Source of the DNA: Blastocatellia bacterium
Lineage (GTDB): Bacteria; Acidobacteriota; Blastocatellia; UBA7656; JADIYM01
Direction of reading: 5' to 3'
Assembly (NCBI GenBank): GCA_016705245.1
Contig: JADIYM010000022.1
Span: 1 to 64,000 of the forward strand
Length of the DNA stretch: 64,000 nucleotides
The position numbers and the translations under genes were made by a program. A model generated the notes under the pieces. That model had not been told where the DNA came from. It worked only from the letters and a program-made list of their open reading frames with translations, and did not search any database. Positions 36,561-47,935 of this stretch are shown here, piece after piece; within the stretch, counting starts at the first letter, position 1, and every line of letters begins with the position of its first letter.

Positions 36561-37673
36561 ATGGCGTCGTCAGCGAGCGAGCGTTCCGAGAAGCCGACCG
36601 CGCGTCGACTGCGTGACGCGCGGCGGAAGGGACAGGTCGCAGTCAGTCGCGACCTCGCAACGGCGGCGGGGTTTGCGTCTGCCCTCGGCACGCTTGTCGC
36701 ACTGTTGCCGGAAGCTCGGCTGCAGCTGGCCGCGTGCGTGCTTCAGTCCGTCGAACGCGCGGGGTCCGGAGCTGATCTCGAAATTGCGACCGCATCCAGC
36801 GCGGTCGGCAGCGCCGTCTGGATGATCCTCAGCATCTCGCTTCCGGTCGGTGCCGCGGCGATCGCCGGCAGCGCAGGTGTTTCGCTGATGCAGACGCAGG
36901 GCCTCGTGTCCGGTGAGTCGCTGTCGCCGAAACCGGAGCGTTTCAATCCCGTCGCCGGCTTGAAACGGCTCGTGGCAGCTCGAACCTTGGTCGAGTTCGC
37001 GAAGTCATGGGTGAAGGTCGTCGCTGTCGGCTCTGCAGCGATACTTGCCGTTGCCAGTGAGGGGCTGTCCGCTCTCGTTAATTCATCGTGGACCGAGCCG
37101 GGAGATGCCATGCTCGTCGGCGCAAGGATCTCGATGACGGTTGCGCTGGCAGTCGCCGGCGCGTCGCTGGCCATCGGCGGCGCCGACGTGCTGTTGCAAC
37201 GCTGGCTTCACGCTCGCGACCTGCGGATGACAAAAGACGAAGTTCGCCGGGACCAGAAGGAGGAAGACGGCGACCCACACATAAAGCATGTGCGGAAGCA
37301 GATCCACCGCGAGCTGGCGCTCCCGACGATGCTTCACAGAACGCGGACGGCGAGCTTCGTCGCCGTCAATCCCACGCACTTGGCCGTTGCCGTCGTCTAT
37401 CGGGACGACTCGGACGAAGCGCCGAGAATCGTCGCGAAGGGAGCCGGTGAAATCGCGAGGAGGTTGCGGCGCGAGGCCGAACGCTACGGCGTTCGCGTCG
37501 TGCGCAACAAACCGCTTGCACGGGCGCTATTCGCGGTGCCGGTCGATGCGGAGATCCCCGAGGAGCTCTATCTCGCCGTCGCCGAGACGCTCACATTCAT
37601 CGCGGAGGCTGCGGCGGGTCGTGAGTCAAACGTGGCGAACGAGGCGGACGTGGCGAACGAGGCGAGAGTTTAA
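36561..37673 (+). CDS. sctU: T3SS switch protein SctU (FlhB family)
   Basis: 370 aa. The N-terminal part (SEKPTARRLRDARRKGQVAV, the usual EKPTxKRLRDARKKGQV) is followed by four membrane helices and a cytosolic domain with the autocleavage site NPTH in FVAVNPTHLAVAVVYRDD. Cleavage between N and P switches substrate class. The tail has a repeated ANEADVANEARV. It is 13 kb from the main T3SS operon. The start lies 4 bp after the needle-like gene. Confidence 0.93.
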   Translation: MASSASERSEKPTARRLRDARRKGQVAVSRDLATAAGFASALGTLVALLPEARLQLAACVLQSVERAGSGADLEIATASSAVGSAVWMILSISLPVGAAAIAGSAGVSLMQTQGLVSGESLSPKPERFNPVAGLKRLVAARTLVEFAKSWVKVVAVGSAAILAVASEGLSALVNSSWTEPGDAMLVGARISMTVALAVAGASLAIGGADVLLQRWLHARDLRMTKDEVRRDQKEEDGDPHIKHVRKQIHRELALPTMLHRTRTASFVAVNPTHLAVAVVYRDDSDEAPRIVAKGAGEIARRLRREAERYGVRVVRNKPLARALFAVPVDAEIPEELYLAVAETLTFIAEAAAGRESNVANEADVANEARV

Positions 37674-37691
37674 GCCTGTGTGGACGTCTGT

Positions 37692-37796
37692 CCGCCGGCC
37701 TGCTCGCTACCGCTCGCGGTTCTGATGCTTGCGTGTGCGCTGCCGCACCAGGGCCCTTAGCATCAGAACCGCGAGCGGTAGCGAGCAGGCCGGCGG
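37692..37796. repeat. Perfect palindrome, 38-bp arms, GAGCGGTAGCGAGC core
   Basis: Arm 37692-37729 (GCTCGCTACCGCTCGCGGTT inside) is exactly repeated inverted at 37759-37796 with a 29-nt loop. It lies between the convergent sctU and TPR genes. Same family core as the elements at 4517, 13191 and 23527. Confidence 0.8.
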
Positions 37797-37871
37797 TCAG
37801 TCGCACGAATCACAGCTTTTCCGCACCGGGCGGGCACGACGCCAGCGGACGAAGCGGCCTGCAGGTTCGGA

Positions 37872-38960
37872 CTAACTCGGCTCAGCTCGAAGTTTCGCGA
37901 TCTTGGCCCGGAACTCCTGAATCTGGTGGTCCGGCATGAACGGAGCCAGCAGGACGAAGCGCTCATACGCATCGGCGGCCTGGGTCCGCAATCCGCGAGA
38001 CTCCAGAATCTGGGCCAGGGACAGGAAGTAGCGCGACTGCTCGTCGTTCGGACAATCCTTGCAAACAGAGATCGCCTTCTGAAGCGCATCAGTTGCACCC
38101 GGCAGATCCGGCTTGCCGTTGAGCGCTGTCGCCAATGCGTACCAGGCGGTCGCGCTGGCCTGCGATTCGGCTCCAATCTCGCTGATGGCCTGTCTGGCCG
38201 CTGCCTCGGCCTCGTCGCGTTTCCCGGACTCGAAGTACGAACGAGAGAGGTTGACCCGGGCCTGCGGGAACGGACCCTGCCGGGCCGCGATCGCTTTCTC
38301 GAAATACGGGATGGCGTCGCTGTAACGCTTCAGCCCCTTGTAGGTCAGCGCGATGTTGTAGATGGCTTCCGGATCGTCGGGACTGATCTTCAGGACTTCC
38401 GTGTACTGTCGGAGGGCCTCGTCGTAGTCGCGGCGCGCAAAGCTCGCGCGGCCCACCCGATTGCGCGCATCGATGTTCTTCTTGTCGACGACCAGCGCAC
38501 GCTTGTACGAGTCGGCCGCGTTCTCGACGTCGGACATGTCGAAATAAGCGTCGCCGAGGTCGATCAACGCGTCGACGTATCGGCTCTCGAGCCGGATGGC
38601 GGCCTCGAACTCAGTCACCGCAGTCTCGAAGTTGCCCTTCTCGTAGGCGCGTCGACCGGCTTCGTAGCGCTTCGTCGCCTCGGGAGAGATCGATATCGAC
38701 TCAGGGTCTTCGTCAACGACGGGAACCGGTTTGCTTCCGTTTGCCTTCGGCTTTACCGGCTTTACCGGCTTTACCGGCTTGGGCTTCGCAACGATCCGCG
38801 TGCGAGCCCGAACGAACGGCCTGTCGAGTCCGCCGCCGCGCTCAATGTCCCGTATCTGTGCAGTTGCGACGACCGACAGCGCAAGTCCCATCAGCGTCAC
38901 GACGCCGATGAGGCGCCCGAAACCGCGCTCCACGCAGCGCGACCGACCGACACTGTACAT
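37872..38960 (-). CDS. Secreted or membrane-anchored TPR protein
   Basis: 362 aa. N-terminal hydrophobic signal or anchor (GRLIGVVTLMGLALSVVATA), then a KPVKPVKPVKPK repeat linker. Five or six classical TPRs follow (VDALIDLGDAYFDMSDVENA, PEAIYNIALTYKGLKRYSDA, AWYALATALNGKPDLPGATD). AGGAG precedes ATG 38960. It is 32 bp downstream of the kinase-FGE gene and likely co-transcribed. Confidence 0.83.
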   Translation of the reverse strand: MYSVGRSRCVERGFGRLIGVVTLMGLALSVVATAQIRDIERGGGLDRPFVRARTRIVAKPKPVKPVKPVKPKANGSKPVPVVDEDPESISISPEATKRYEAGRRAYEKGNFETAVTEFEAAIRLESRYVDALIDLGDAYFDMSDVENAADSYKRALVVDKKNIDARNRVGRASFARRDYDEALRQYTEVLKISPDDPEAIYNIALTYKGLKRYSDAIPYFEKAIAARQGPFPQARVNLSRSYFESGKRDEAEAAARQAISEIGAESQASATAWYALATALNGKPDLPGATDALQKAISVCKDCPNDEQSRYFLSLAQILESRGLRTQAADAYERFVLLAPFMPDHQIQEFRAKIAKLRAEPS

Positions 38961-38992
38961 AGTCTCTCCTTCGCTCGATGACTCGAACGAGC

Positions 38993-41029
<2,037 letters not shown>

Positions 41030-41170
41030 TTCCGGTCTGGAATCATCCTGCGGAGATCATCAAGAGATGCGCGTGCTAGCCTAGCCGTCTGGCCGAACGG
41101 AGTCAATTTCAAGTTGCCACGAACGGCCTCAGTTCCTCCTGACCTCTGCACCGAGGTAGAGTTGGTTACG

Positions 41171-43288
41171 ATGGCATCCCGCTGGACGCGCATTCGACCC
41201 GTGTCAATCCTTCTGCTCTCGACGGCCCTGGTCGTGGCCGGCACGATCTCGTGCAGGTCCACGGATACCACGATCGCCGAGGATGCCGATCCTCCAGCCA
41301 CGTCATCCTCCCGATTTGCCTTCGAGCCACGGAGCCCACTTCGTGCGGGTTCGAACGTGACGGACGACGATCCGCTCGTAATGGTGTACACGGCGGGAAC
41401 TCGCATGTCGCCAGGATCGATGGTCGCGATCTCGTTTCCGACGGCGGTACAGGAAGAGGCTGGCGACCTCTGGTCGATTCCGACCGTGACAGACGGGACT
41501 CCCGGACACTGTCGCCTCGCCGACGACTCGATCGGCCGCGCCGAGATCACGTCGGCGGGACGCGCAAGAGGCGGAGCTGGACGAATAGTCCTGCGAATGA
41601 CGCAGGCGATCGAGGCCGGTGACACCCTTCGCATCCGGTTGACTGGCCAGGTCCCGAAGGTCGTCCCGAAACAATCCTTTCGCGTCGTTGAAATGAACAT
41701 CGACACCGGGCTTCCCGCGGGCTTGGCGCCGGAGAACCTCGAAGTCCCGCCAGTAGTGGCCGGTCGCGCTGTCCGACTCGTCGCGACGATTCCGTCGGAC
41801 GCCGCGACCGGTGAAGCTTTTCGTCTCCGGATTGCGGCAATCGACGCATTCGGCAACGTCGACGTGTCGTTCGCAGGATCGGTGCGACTCGCCGGACCGC
41901 TCGATCGCTTACCGCCGGCGGTTGCATTCAACGACATGGATCGCGGACAGAAGTCGATTTCAGCGGTCGCCGGAGCCAGCCCGGGGATCGTCCGGGTGAC
42001 CGTCGCCGCGACAGTCGCGTCCGGTGAAGCGATCGTCCGGTCGAATCCCATGCAGGTGTGGGCTGGAGCCCCGCCAATGCGACGCTTCGTTGGCGACGCG
42101 CACTTCCATTCCGGGTCGGATGTCGCGTCGGTAACGACCGATGGCGGCGACCATCGCGGCCAATTTGTTGCTTCCGAAGACGCCTTCGTCTACCTGCGTG
42201 ACGTCGCCGCGGCCGACTGGGGCATCTCGGCCGAGCACGACACCGGTATGTCGGATGTCACTTGGACTGCCAATCAGGAGCGAGTCGCGTCGCAGCAGGA
42301 CGATGCCCTGTTCGTGACACTGCCGGGATACGAGTGGACGCCGCCTAGGCGACTTGGACACCACGTCGTGGTATTCGAAAATCCCGCGGGTCTCGCGAAT
42401 CCTCTGATCGGAGCATCGAGCGGCCGTCGCGGCGGCACGGGTGCCGCAACGGTCGCCGAGCTTGCCGCCGCGCTGCGCGCGGTGACCTCGACAGGCCGGC
42501 GCGTCCTGATGATCCCTCACATAATGCAGCCGTTTCCGAACGGCGACGTTGACCGCGATGAGCACTCGCTGCCGCACGAGACGTGGGACGGACCCCAGGG
42601 CTCTGCAGCAGGCGCCTACGTCTTCAATGACCTCCGGCGTGTCGGCGAGCTCTATTCGCACCACAACGACGACTTCTCTGTCGACGGATTCCGTCAGACG
42701 CGCGAGGGGCGCGGCGATGCCGTCAACCAGCCGCAGCTTTTCGAGGTTGGACCCGGCAATTCATGGAGTTATCAGCACGCGTGGTCGACGGGACATCGAA
42801 TCGGCGTGATCGGCGGATCGGACAATCACTTTGGCACTCCGGGCCTCAACGATTTCGTGCCGACGATTCCGCACCATGCCGGACTGGCGGTTGTCTTTGC
42901 TGCCCGACTGTCCCGGACTGAGATCTTCGACGGGCTTTACGCGCGGCGCTGCTACGCGACGACGGGGGCGAGGATTCTCGTCGACGTCACGGTGGATGGC
43001 CTGAGGATGGGCGAAGAGTCGTTTCGGAAGGCTGGGGCACGGATTCCGATTCGCGTCACGGTGTCGGGAACCGAAAGGATCGATTCGGTCGAGGTACTGA
43101 AATTCGCCGGTGGCGAGTTCGTCGTCGTTCCAGGTCCGATCGAACGAAAGGGAGAACTCGACGTGTCGCTCACGCTCGTTGATACGCTCGAGGCGTCTAC
43201 CCTCTACTACATCCGGGTGCGCCAGTCTGATGGCGAATGGGCCTGGTCGTCGCCGGTCTGGATCGACACCCAGCCGCCCGAGCGTTGA
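41171..43288 (+). CDS. DUF3604/PHP-like metal-dependent phosphoesterase, exported
   Basis: 705 aa. The N-terminal signal is possibly a lipoprotein (VAGTISCRS; the lipobox is not canonical). Beta-sandwich domains come first, then a PHP-type metal-binding domain with GDAHFHSG, ISAEHDTG, MIPHIMQPF and VIGGSDNHFGTPG. The C-terminal beta domain reads IDSVEVLKFAGGEFVVVPG. DUF3604 proteins are predicted hydrolases; no substrate is known. The Shine-Dalgarno signal is weak. It runs divergent to the kinase-FGE gene. Confidence 0.83.
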   Translation: MASRWTRIRPVSILLLSTALVVAGTISCRSTDTTIAEDADPPATSSSRFAFEPRSPLRAGSNVTDDDPLVMVYTAGTRMSPGSMVAISFPTAVQEEAGDLWSIPTVTDGTPGHCRLADDSIGRAEITSAGRARGGAGRIVLRMTQAIEAGDTLRIRLTGQVPKVVPKQSFRVVEMNIDTGLPAGLAPENLEVPPVVAGRAVRLVATIPSDAATGEAFRLRIAAIDAFGNVDVSFAGSVRLAGPLDRLPPAVAFNDMDRGQKSISAVAGASPGIVRVTVAATVASGEAIVRSNPMQVWAGAPPMRRFVGDAHFHSGSDVASVTTDGGDHRGQFVASEDAFVYLRDVAAADWGISAEHDTGMSDVTWTANQERVASQQDDALFVTLPGYEWTPPRRLGHHVVVFENPAGLANPLIGASSGRRGGTGAATVAELAAALRAVTSTGRRVLMIPHIMQPFPNGDVDRDEHSLPHETWDGPQGSAAGAYVFNDLRRVGELYSHHNDDFSVDGFRQTREGRGDAVNQPQLFEVGPGNSWSYQHAWSTGHRIGVIGGSDNHFGTPGLNDFVPTIPHHAGLAVVFAARLSRTEIFDGLYARRCYATTGARILVDVTVDGLRMGEESFRKAGARIPIRVTVSGTERIDSVEVLKFAGGEFVVVPGPIERKGELDVSLTLVDTLEASTLYYIRVRQSDGEWAWSSPVWIDTQPPER

Positions 43289-43291
43289 ACT

Positions 43292-44476
43292 TCAGGCTCT
43301 TCCCCGTCGCGGGTTCGGAATCCGCAACCGCCTGAGCCGTCGCCAGAGCGTGGTTCGCGAGACGGAAAGCTCCAGCGCGACGGTACCGAGCCGCCAGTCG
43401 TTGTCGGCGAGGACGCGCAGCAGGAATTCGCGCTCCAGTCCCTCGAGCGCGTCCTCGTCTACACGTTCGGTGACCGATTTCCTCGTGCGTCGCGACGGCC
43501 GCGTCAAGGCCTCGGGGAGGTGGTCTAGCCGGATTCGCTTGCCGCGACACGCGTGCCAGGCTCGCTCGACAATGGACTCGAGCTCGCGCGCGTTCCCCGG
43601 AAACCCATGCGTCGCCATCACGTCGAGCGCGTCGGGCGCTATGGTTTCGACGCGCCGCTTCGCCGACCGCGCGTTGCAACTCCGGATGACGGCTTCCGCG
43701 AGAGGAGCGACGTCGCCGGGGCGTTCCCGTAGCGGACTGACGTGGAGCGGAATCGCGTTGAGCCGGAAGAAGAGCTCGCGATCGAACACTCCCGACTCTA
43801 CGGAGGCCTCGATATCGACGCGAGTCGATGCCATCAGTCGCGGACGAACCTCGTCCTGCGCGATCGCTTGCGCAAGTCGTCGCTGAACGGCACGCGTCAG
43901 AGCGTCAACGTCGTCGAGGAAGAAAGTGCCGATGGACCCGGTGCTGGAGCGCACCTCGAGCCGTCGATTCAGAGCAGCGACCGAAAGAGACTTCGACGCC
44001 ACGGTCTCGAAGGAGGGCGCGGAAAGGCGCGCGGACTCGTGAACCGCGCGAGCTACGGACTCCTTGCCGGTGCCGGTCTCGCCCGACACGAGGACCGGTT
44101 CTGTCGTGATTCCCGCCGCTGCGATGGCTTCGCGCAGTTGCGTCGCCTGAACGCTCGTTCCCGCGAGTCGCACGTTCGACCGTTCGTCGACGATCCTGTC
44201 GACGGATGCCACGATAATTGTCCGCTGCGTGCCGTCGCGGTCGACGACCGTCCGGATTCGACGGTGAGCGACCCACGACAACCACGTCAGCGGATCCGAG
44301 TCGGGCAACCCGACCCGCTCACCAGGTGCCAGTCCCAGACTGCTGCGAGCCGCGACATTCGCATACTCGACGCATCCGTTCACATCCGCGATGACGACCG
44401 ACTACGATACGGAGTCCAGCGCCGCACGAAGAGCCGAGAGATCGGCCGCGCGTCCAGGTCGTGGCGCTCCGCTCAC
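43292..44476 (-). CDS. AAA+ regulator of the NtrC type lacking GAFTGA, with in-frame amber codon
   Basis: Layout: PAS-like N-terminus (VVIADVNGCVEYANVAARSS), AAA+ domain (Walker A GETGTGKESVARAVH, Walker B GTFFLDDVDALT, arginine-finger region DRELFFRLNAIPLHVSPLRE) and a Fis-type HTH (DWRLGTVALELSVSRTTLWR). The stretch between Walker A and B is shortened and the sigma-54-contacting GAFTGA loop is missing. The likely GTG start at 44476 overlaps the ferredoxin stop, but a TAG at 44402-44404 interrupts the first 25 codons. Without suppression, translation would have to start further in. Confidence 0.75.
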
Positions 44477-44769
44477 GGTGCCAGGTCCTTTTCGAGGTAG
44501 GCGGACAACCTGACGATGCGCAGTCCGTCCTCGACATGGGTCTGGCACGCGAGAACCGATTTCCTGTGACCGCGATGATTCAGCACGACGACTTCACAGT
44601 GGGCGCACTCGCCGGCGCCGCAATAGTTGCCTTCGGTGATGGCGCGCCCTCCGTGAACCGCAAGCGCATTCAGGAGACTGACTCCGCCTGGAACCGCAAG
44701 TTCACGTGTCACGATTCGGACCGTGACTTCCTTTGGACACTGCTTGCCGCGCCCACGGTGATTTGGCAT
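44473..44769 (-). CDS. Plant-type [2Fe-2S] ferredoxin
   Basis: 98 aa. Cluster ligands are in NYCGAGECAHCEVVV and LACQTHVEDGL. The spacing (Cx4Cx2C ... C) is that of plant or adrenodoxin-like ferredoxins. ATG at 44769. It overlaps the regulator downstream by 4 bp (GTGA). Confidence 0.87.
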   Translation of the reverse strand: MPNHRGRGKQCPKEVTVRIVTRELAVPGGVSLLNALAVHGGRAITEGNYCGAGECAHCEVVVLNHRGHRKSVLACQTHVEDGLRIVRLSAYLEKDLAP

Positions 44770-44864
44770 GTGACGGGACGGGGCGGACGGCCTTCTATGC
44801 GAAGACCGTCCGCCCCGGAAAGGTAACCCGGCCGCATCGTGCGATTGACGCGGCGGCCGGCCTG

Positions 44865-46195
44865 TTAGCGGTTGAGAATGACGGACTCGGCCGCCCGGGC
44901 TGCCGGGGCGTACTTGACGAGGTCGGCGAGCGTCGCCGTCTGCGCGGACTTGGCCATGCAGACCTGCGGATCCGCCGCCGCGATCGCCGCAAGGTTCGGC
45001 TTTGCAAGCGACGTGCCGTATTTGGCATTGATCGAGTCGATCACCGCCGATGCAACGATGGCGTGCCCTGTGGCCGACGGGTGCACGCCGTCGAGGCCGA
45101 ACAGTCCGCCGAGATAGTCCGTGGTCACAGTGCCGACGCCGGCGATCGCAAATCCGTTCTTCGCGATGTCCGTAAGAATCGCGTTGACGTCGACAAAAGC
45201 CCAGCCGTTGGCATCCGCGAGCGCCCTGAGCTTCGCGTTGTACTGCTTCACGTTCTTGCGGATCTTCTTGACTTCCTTCCGCGTCAGGATCTGATTCGGC
45301 GCAAGTGGGTTCCTGCTGGGACCCGCCGGCGATCGCCTGAATGGTCGGAAGCGCCGAAAGCGGCACGAACGCGTCCTTCTGCACACCGAACAGAAGCTTG
45401 ATCTGCGCTGCATCAAGACCCGTCAGCGCCGACAATTCAGTGACCGAGAAGAGGTTCGCAATGACCGTGACGTCCGGAACGTTGAGCACGACCGCTTCGG
45501 CTCCGGTTCCGGCAAGCGCGGCGAAGACCGTGTCCGCGTTCGAGCGAAAGTCAGCGACCGGCGTGAGCGTGGTGTCGTCGACCGTTGCCGCAAGCGCAGC
45601 TCCGAGAGCGTCGTTGCTGCCCAGCCAGATCGTCAGGAATGTCGGCTGTAGTCCGACGGCAGTTTCGATCTGCGACCGCGGCGTATTCGCCGGCGCCGGC
45701 AGGAATGCGTACGGGAAACCAAGGACGAAGTCCTCGGCAGTGTCTGCCGTCCCCGCCGGATTCGCCGGGTCAATGGCCCACTTCGAGGTGAGCGCTTCGC
45801 CTCATGTTCTGGCCTGGAATCGCCACATCGTTCGCCGGCATCGTCGGATCGAGTCGGCCCGTCGTGACGCCAGTCGCGAACGTCGTTGCGCCCACCTGGC
45901 ACGTACCAGGAATCTGGACGAGCAATCCAGCTCCGGCGGCCGGGTTCGGCGTCGGAATTCCCGGATATGCAATCGACGGAAGCACCACCTGGGTACCCAT
46001 CGAGGTCGCCAGACGCGGGTAGAATCCCGTCGACTGGCCATCGGCAAATAGGGCTCCGTCCTTGAAGCCGGCCGTCAGGCTGTCGCCAACGCCAACGAAC
46101 CGCGTGAAATTCGGACCGCCGCCAGCGTTTGTGGCTGGCGACATCGTGGAAAGGATAAGTGCCATTGCGGACACAACAAGACACGCTCGTTTCAT
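44865..46195 (-). CDS. SGNH/GDSL-type secreted esterase (two frameshifts)
   Basis: Signal peptide MKRACLVVSAMALILSTMSP, then block I with the catalytic Ser in VGVGDSLTAGF. The oxyanion Asn is in LTIWLGSNDALGAA and the Asp-His pair in LFGLDGVHPSATGHAIVA. One-base shifts near 45805 and 45320 split it into three frames; joined, about 440 aa. AGGAGTGAGAG lies before ATG 46195. It is longer than minimal SGNH hydrolases, as in lysophospholipase-like members. Substrate unknown. Confidence 0.8.
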
Positions 46196-46340
46196 ATCTC
46201 TCACTCCTGTTTAGGTACCCGAAGACTCTGCACTGCTGATGAGTATCGATCAGGTTAGCACGCGCAGAAAACGGGTGCAATCGCACGGCATTCCCGTTCG
46301 GTTGCACCCGGTCCGTGCAGTGACCTAAGTCGGAGCAGAA

Positions 46341-47654
46341 CTAGAGCTTGATCTTGAGTACGGTCGTGTCTCTGAACTGATCGATGGGCGCCATCTCGCC
46401 CTTCGCGTTGATCTTGCTCCACTGACTGTTAGCAATGAAATGGAACCAGCCGTCGATGACGACACCTAGTGTCGGCTCGTCGAAGGCCGGATTCCCGACG
46501 TCGAGCACTTCAAGTTGCTCGACGGCATCGAAGCCCGCTGACATTCGGACCCTTGCTACGCGATGGGGTCGGACGCCGTTCTGGATCACGAGGAGGTCGC
46601 GGCCGAAGCTCGAGACACCATCGACGCCGAGGAGGCAGACCGACTCAGGTGTCGCCACGCGCGTTACCTTCCGGGTCGCGAGATTCACTGCGCACAGGCC
46701 AAGCGCGTAGTCCGCGACGATCAGGCGTGCCCCATCCGGCGAAAGCGCGAGGCCCTGCGGCGACAGCAATTCTCCGGATGGGACGAGGACATCGAGCGTC
46801 CTGGCGCCGACTCGGGCGACGAACAGCGCTCCACCATCGCTGTCGGATACGTACAAGTCGCCGTTCGGAGCCAATGTGACGTCGCCAAACGTGTGCGACT
46901 TCTCGTCGGCCGGTTCGAGGCGGTGGACGGCCTTTCCGGTTCGCAGATCGAAGCCCACGACGGCCGATTTGCCGGCGTCCGCCGGGGTGAATCCGTCCGT
47001 TTGCGGAACGGCGCCGGTCGCGACCCACAATACGCGTCGCTTCGAATCGACGGTCATGCCGAAGACGCTCCAGAGGCCCGCCGATCGATCGGCAAGCAGC
47101 GTCGTCGCGCCGGCGGCGTCGATCCTGAAGATCTTTCGCTCGCGAACACTGCTCGCGAAAACGACCTTGCCGACGGGGTCGTACGCGAGACCCTCGAGAA
47201 TGAGCTGTTTCCCCGGAATCGTCATCGCCGGCGAACTCTTGCCAGCTTGATTTGAATTGGCGGCAAGTCGGGCGCAGGCGGCACGGAAACGGTCCGTCGC
47301 AGCGAGCGACTTGAAGTCCTCGTCCTTTTCGGCCGGCATCGACAGTCCCATCGCGCCGAGACGTTCGAGGAGCCTCATGGCCTCGTCCGGCTTCCCATTC
47401 AGGGCAAGCGCGCTCGCAAGGTTGTAGATGATCCGCGGATGATCCGGACGCTCAGCGTATGCGCGTCGCATCTCGACGAGAAAGACGTCGAGTTTGCCAG
47501 CGGCATACGCCTCCTGGCCGAGCTTGGCGGCCTGCGCCGCTTCGGCGTGCGATGCGACGAGCGTTGCAGGAGTCTGCGCGGCGACCGTTCCGGCCGTCGA
47601 GATTAGAACCCCGGCGATCGCCGTCATCCACGGATGTCTGTTCTTCGTTGTCAT
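46341..47654 (-). CDS. Secreted TPR plus NHL/SMP-30-like beta-propeller protein
   Basis: 437 aa. The signal peptide ends AGTVAAQ. A short TPR block (PDHPRIIYNLASALALNGKP) is followed by a six-bladed propeller with repeats such as LILEGLAYDPVGKVVFASSV, DVTLAPNGDLYVSDSDGGAL and GLALSPDGARLIVADYALGL. Related to gluconolactonase-like or NHL proteins, but the metal ligands cannot be assigned. Monocistronic. Confidence 0.82.
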   Translation of the reverse strand: MTTKNRHPWMTAIAGVLISTAGTVAAQTPATLVASHAEAAQAAKLGQEAYAAGKLDVFLVEMRRAYAERPDHPRIIYNLASALALNGKPDEAMRLLERLGAMGLSMPAEKDEDFKSLAATDRFRAACARLAANSNQAGKSSPAMTIPGKQLILEGLAYDPVGKVVFASSVRERKIFRIDAAGATTLLADRSAGLWSVFGMTVDSKRRVLWVATGAVPQTDGFTPADAGKSAVVGFDLRTGKAVHRLEPADEKSHTFGDVTLAPNGDLYVSDSDGGALFVARVGARTLDVLVPSGELLSPQGLALSPDGARLIVADYALGLCAVNLATRKVTRVATPESVCLLGVDGVSSFGRDLLVIQNGVRPHRVARVRMSAGFDAVEQLEVLDVGNPAFDEPTLGVVIDGWFHFIANSQWSKINAKGEMAPIDQFRDTTVLKIKL

Positions 47655-47935
47655 GAAACCCTGCCTTTCTCGAAGTGGGGCGGGTGCTCGCTTTCGAGCC
47701 CTCGCCGATGCAGCGGAGACCCCAACGCCGGGAACCTCCTGCCCTTGCCGGCATTGGGCAAGAGAATAGACTCAGTTTTACACTGTTTTACGCAACTGAA
47801 CTTTGGCAATAGGCCAACGGATCGACCGGTTTCCGAACGGGTTGTCTGGACACGGCTCACGGCACTGGGCTATTCTCGCGGGGTTACGGACTCAGGCGGG
47901 AACTCACCCTATTCACAGGCATTTCGGCGACGAGG

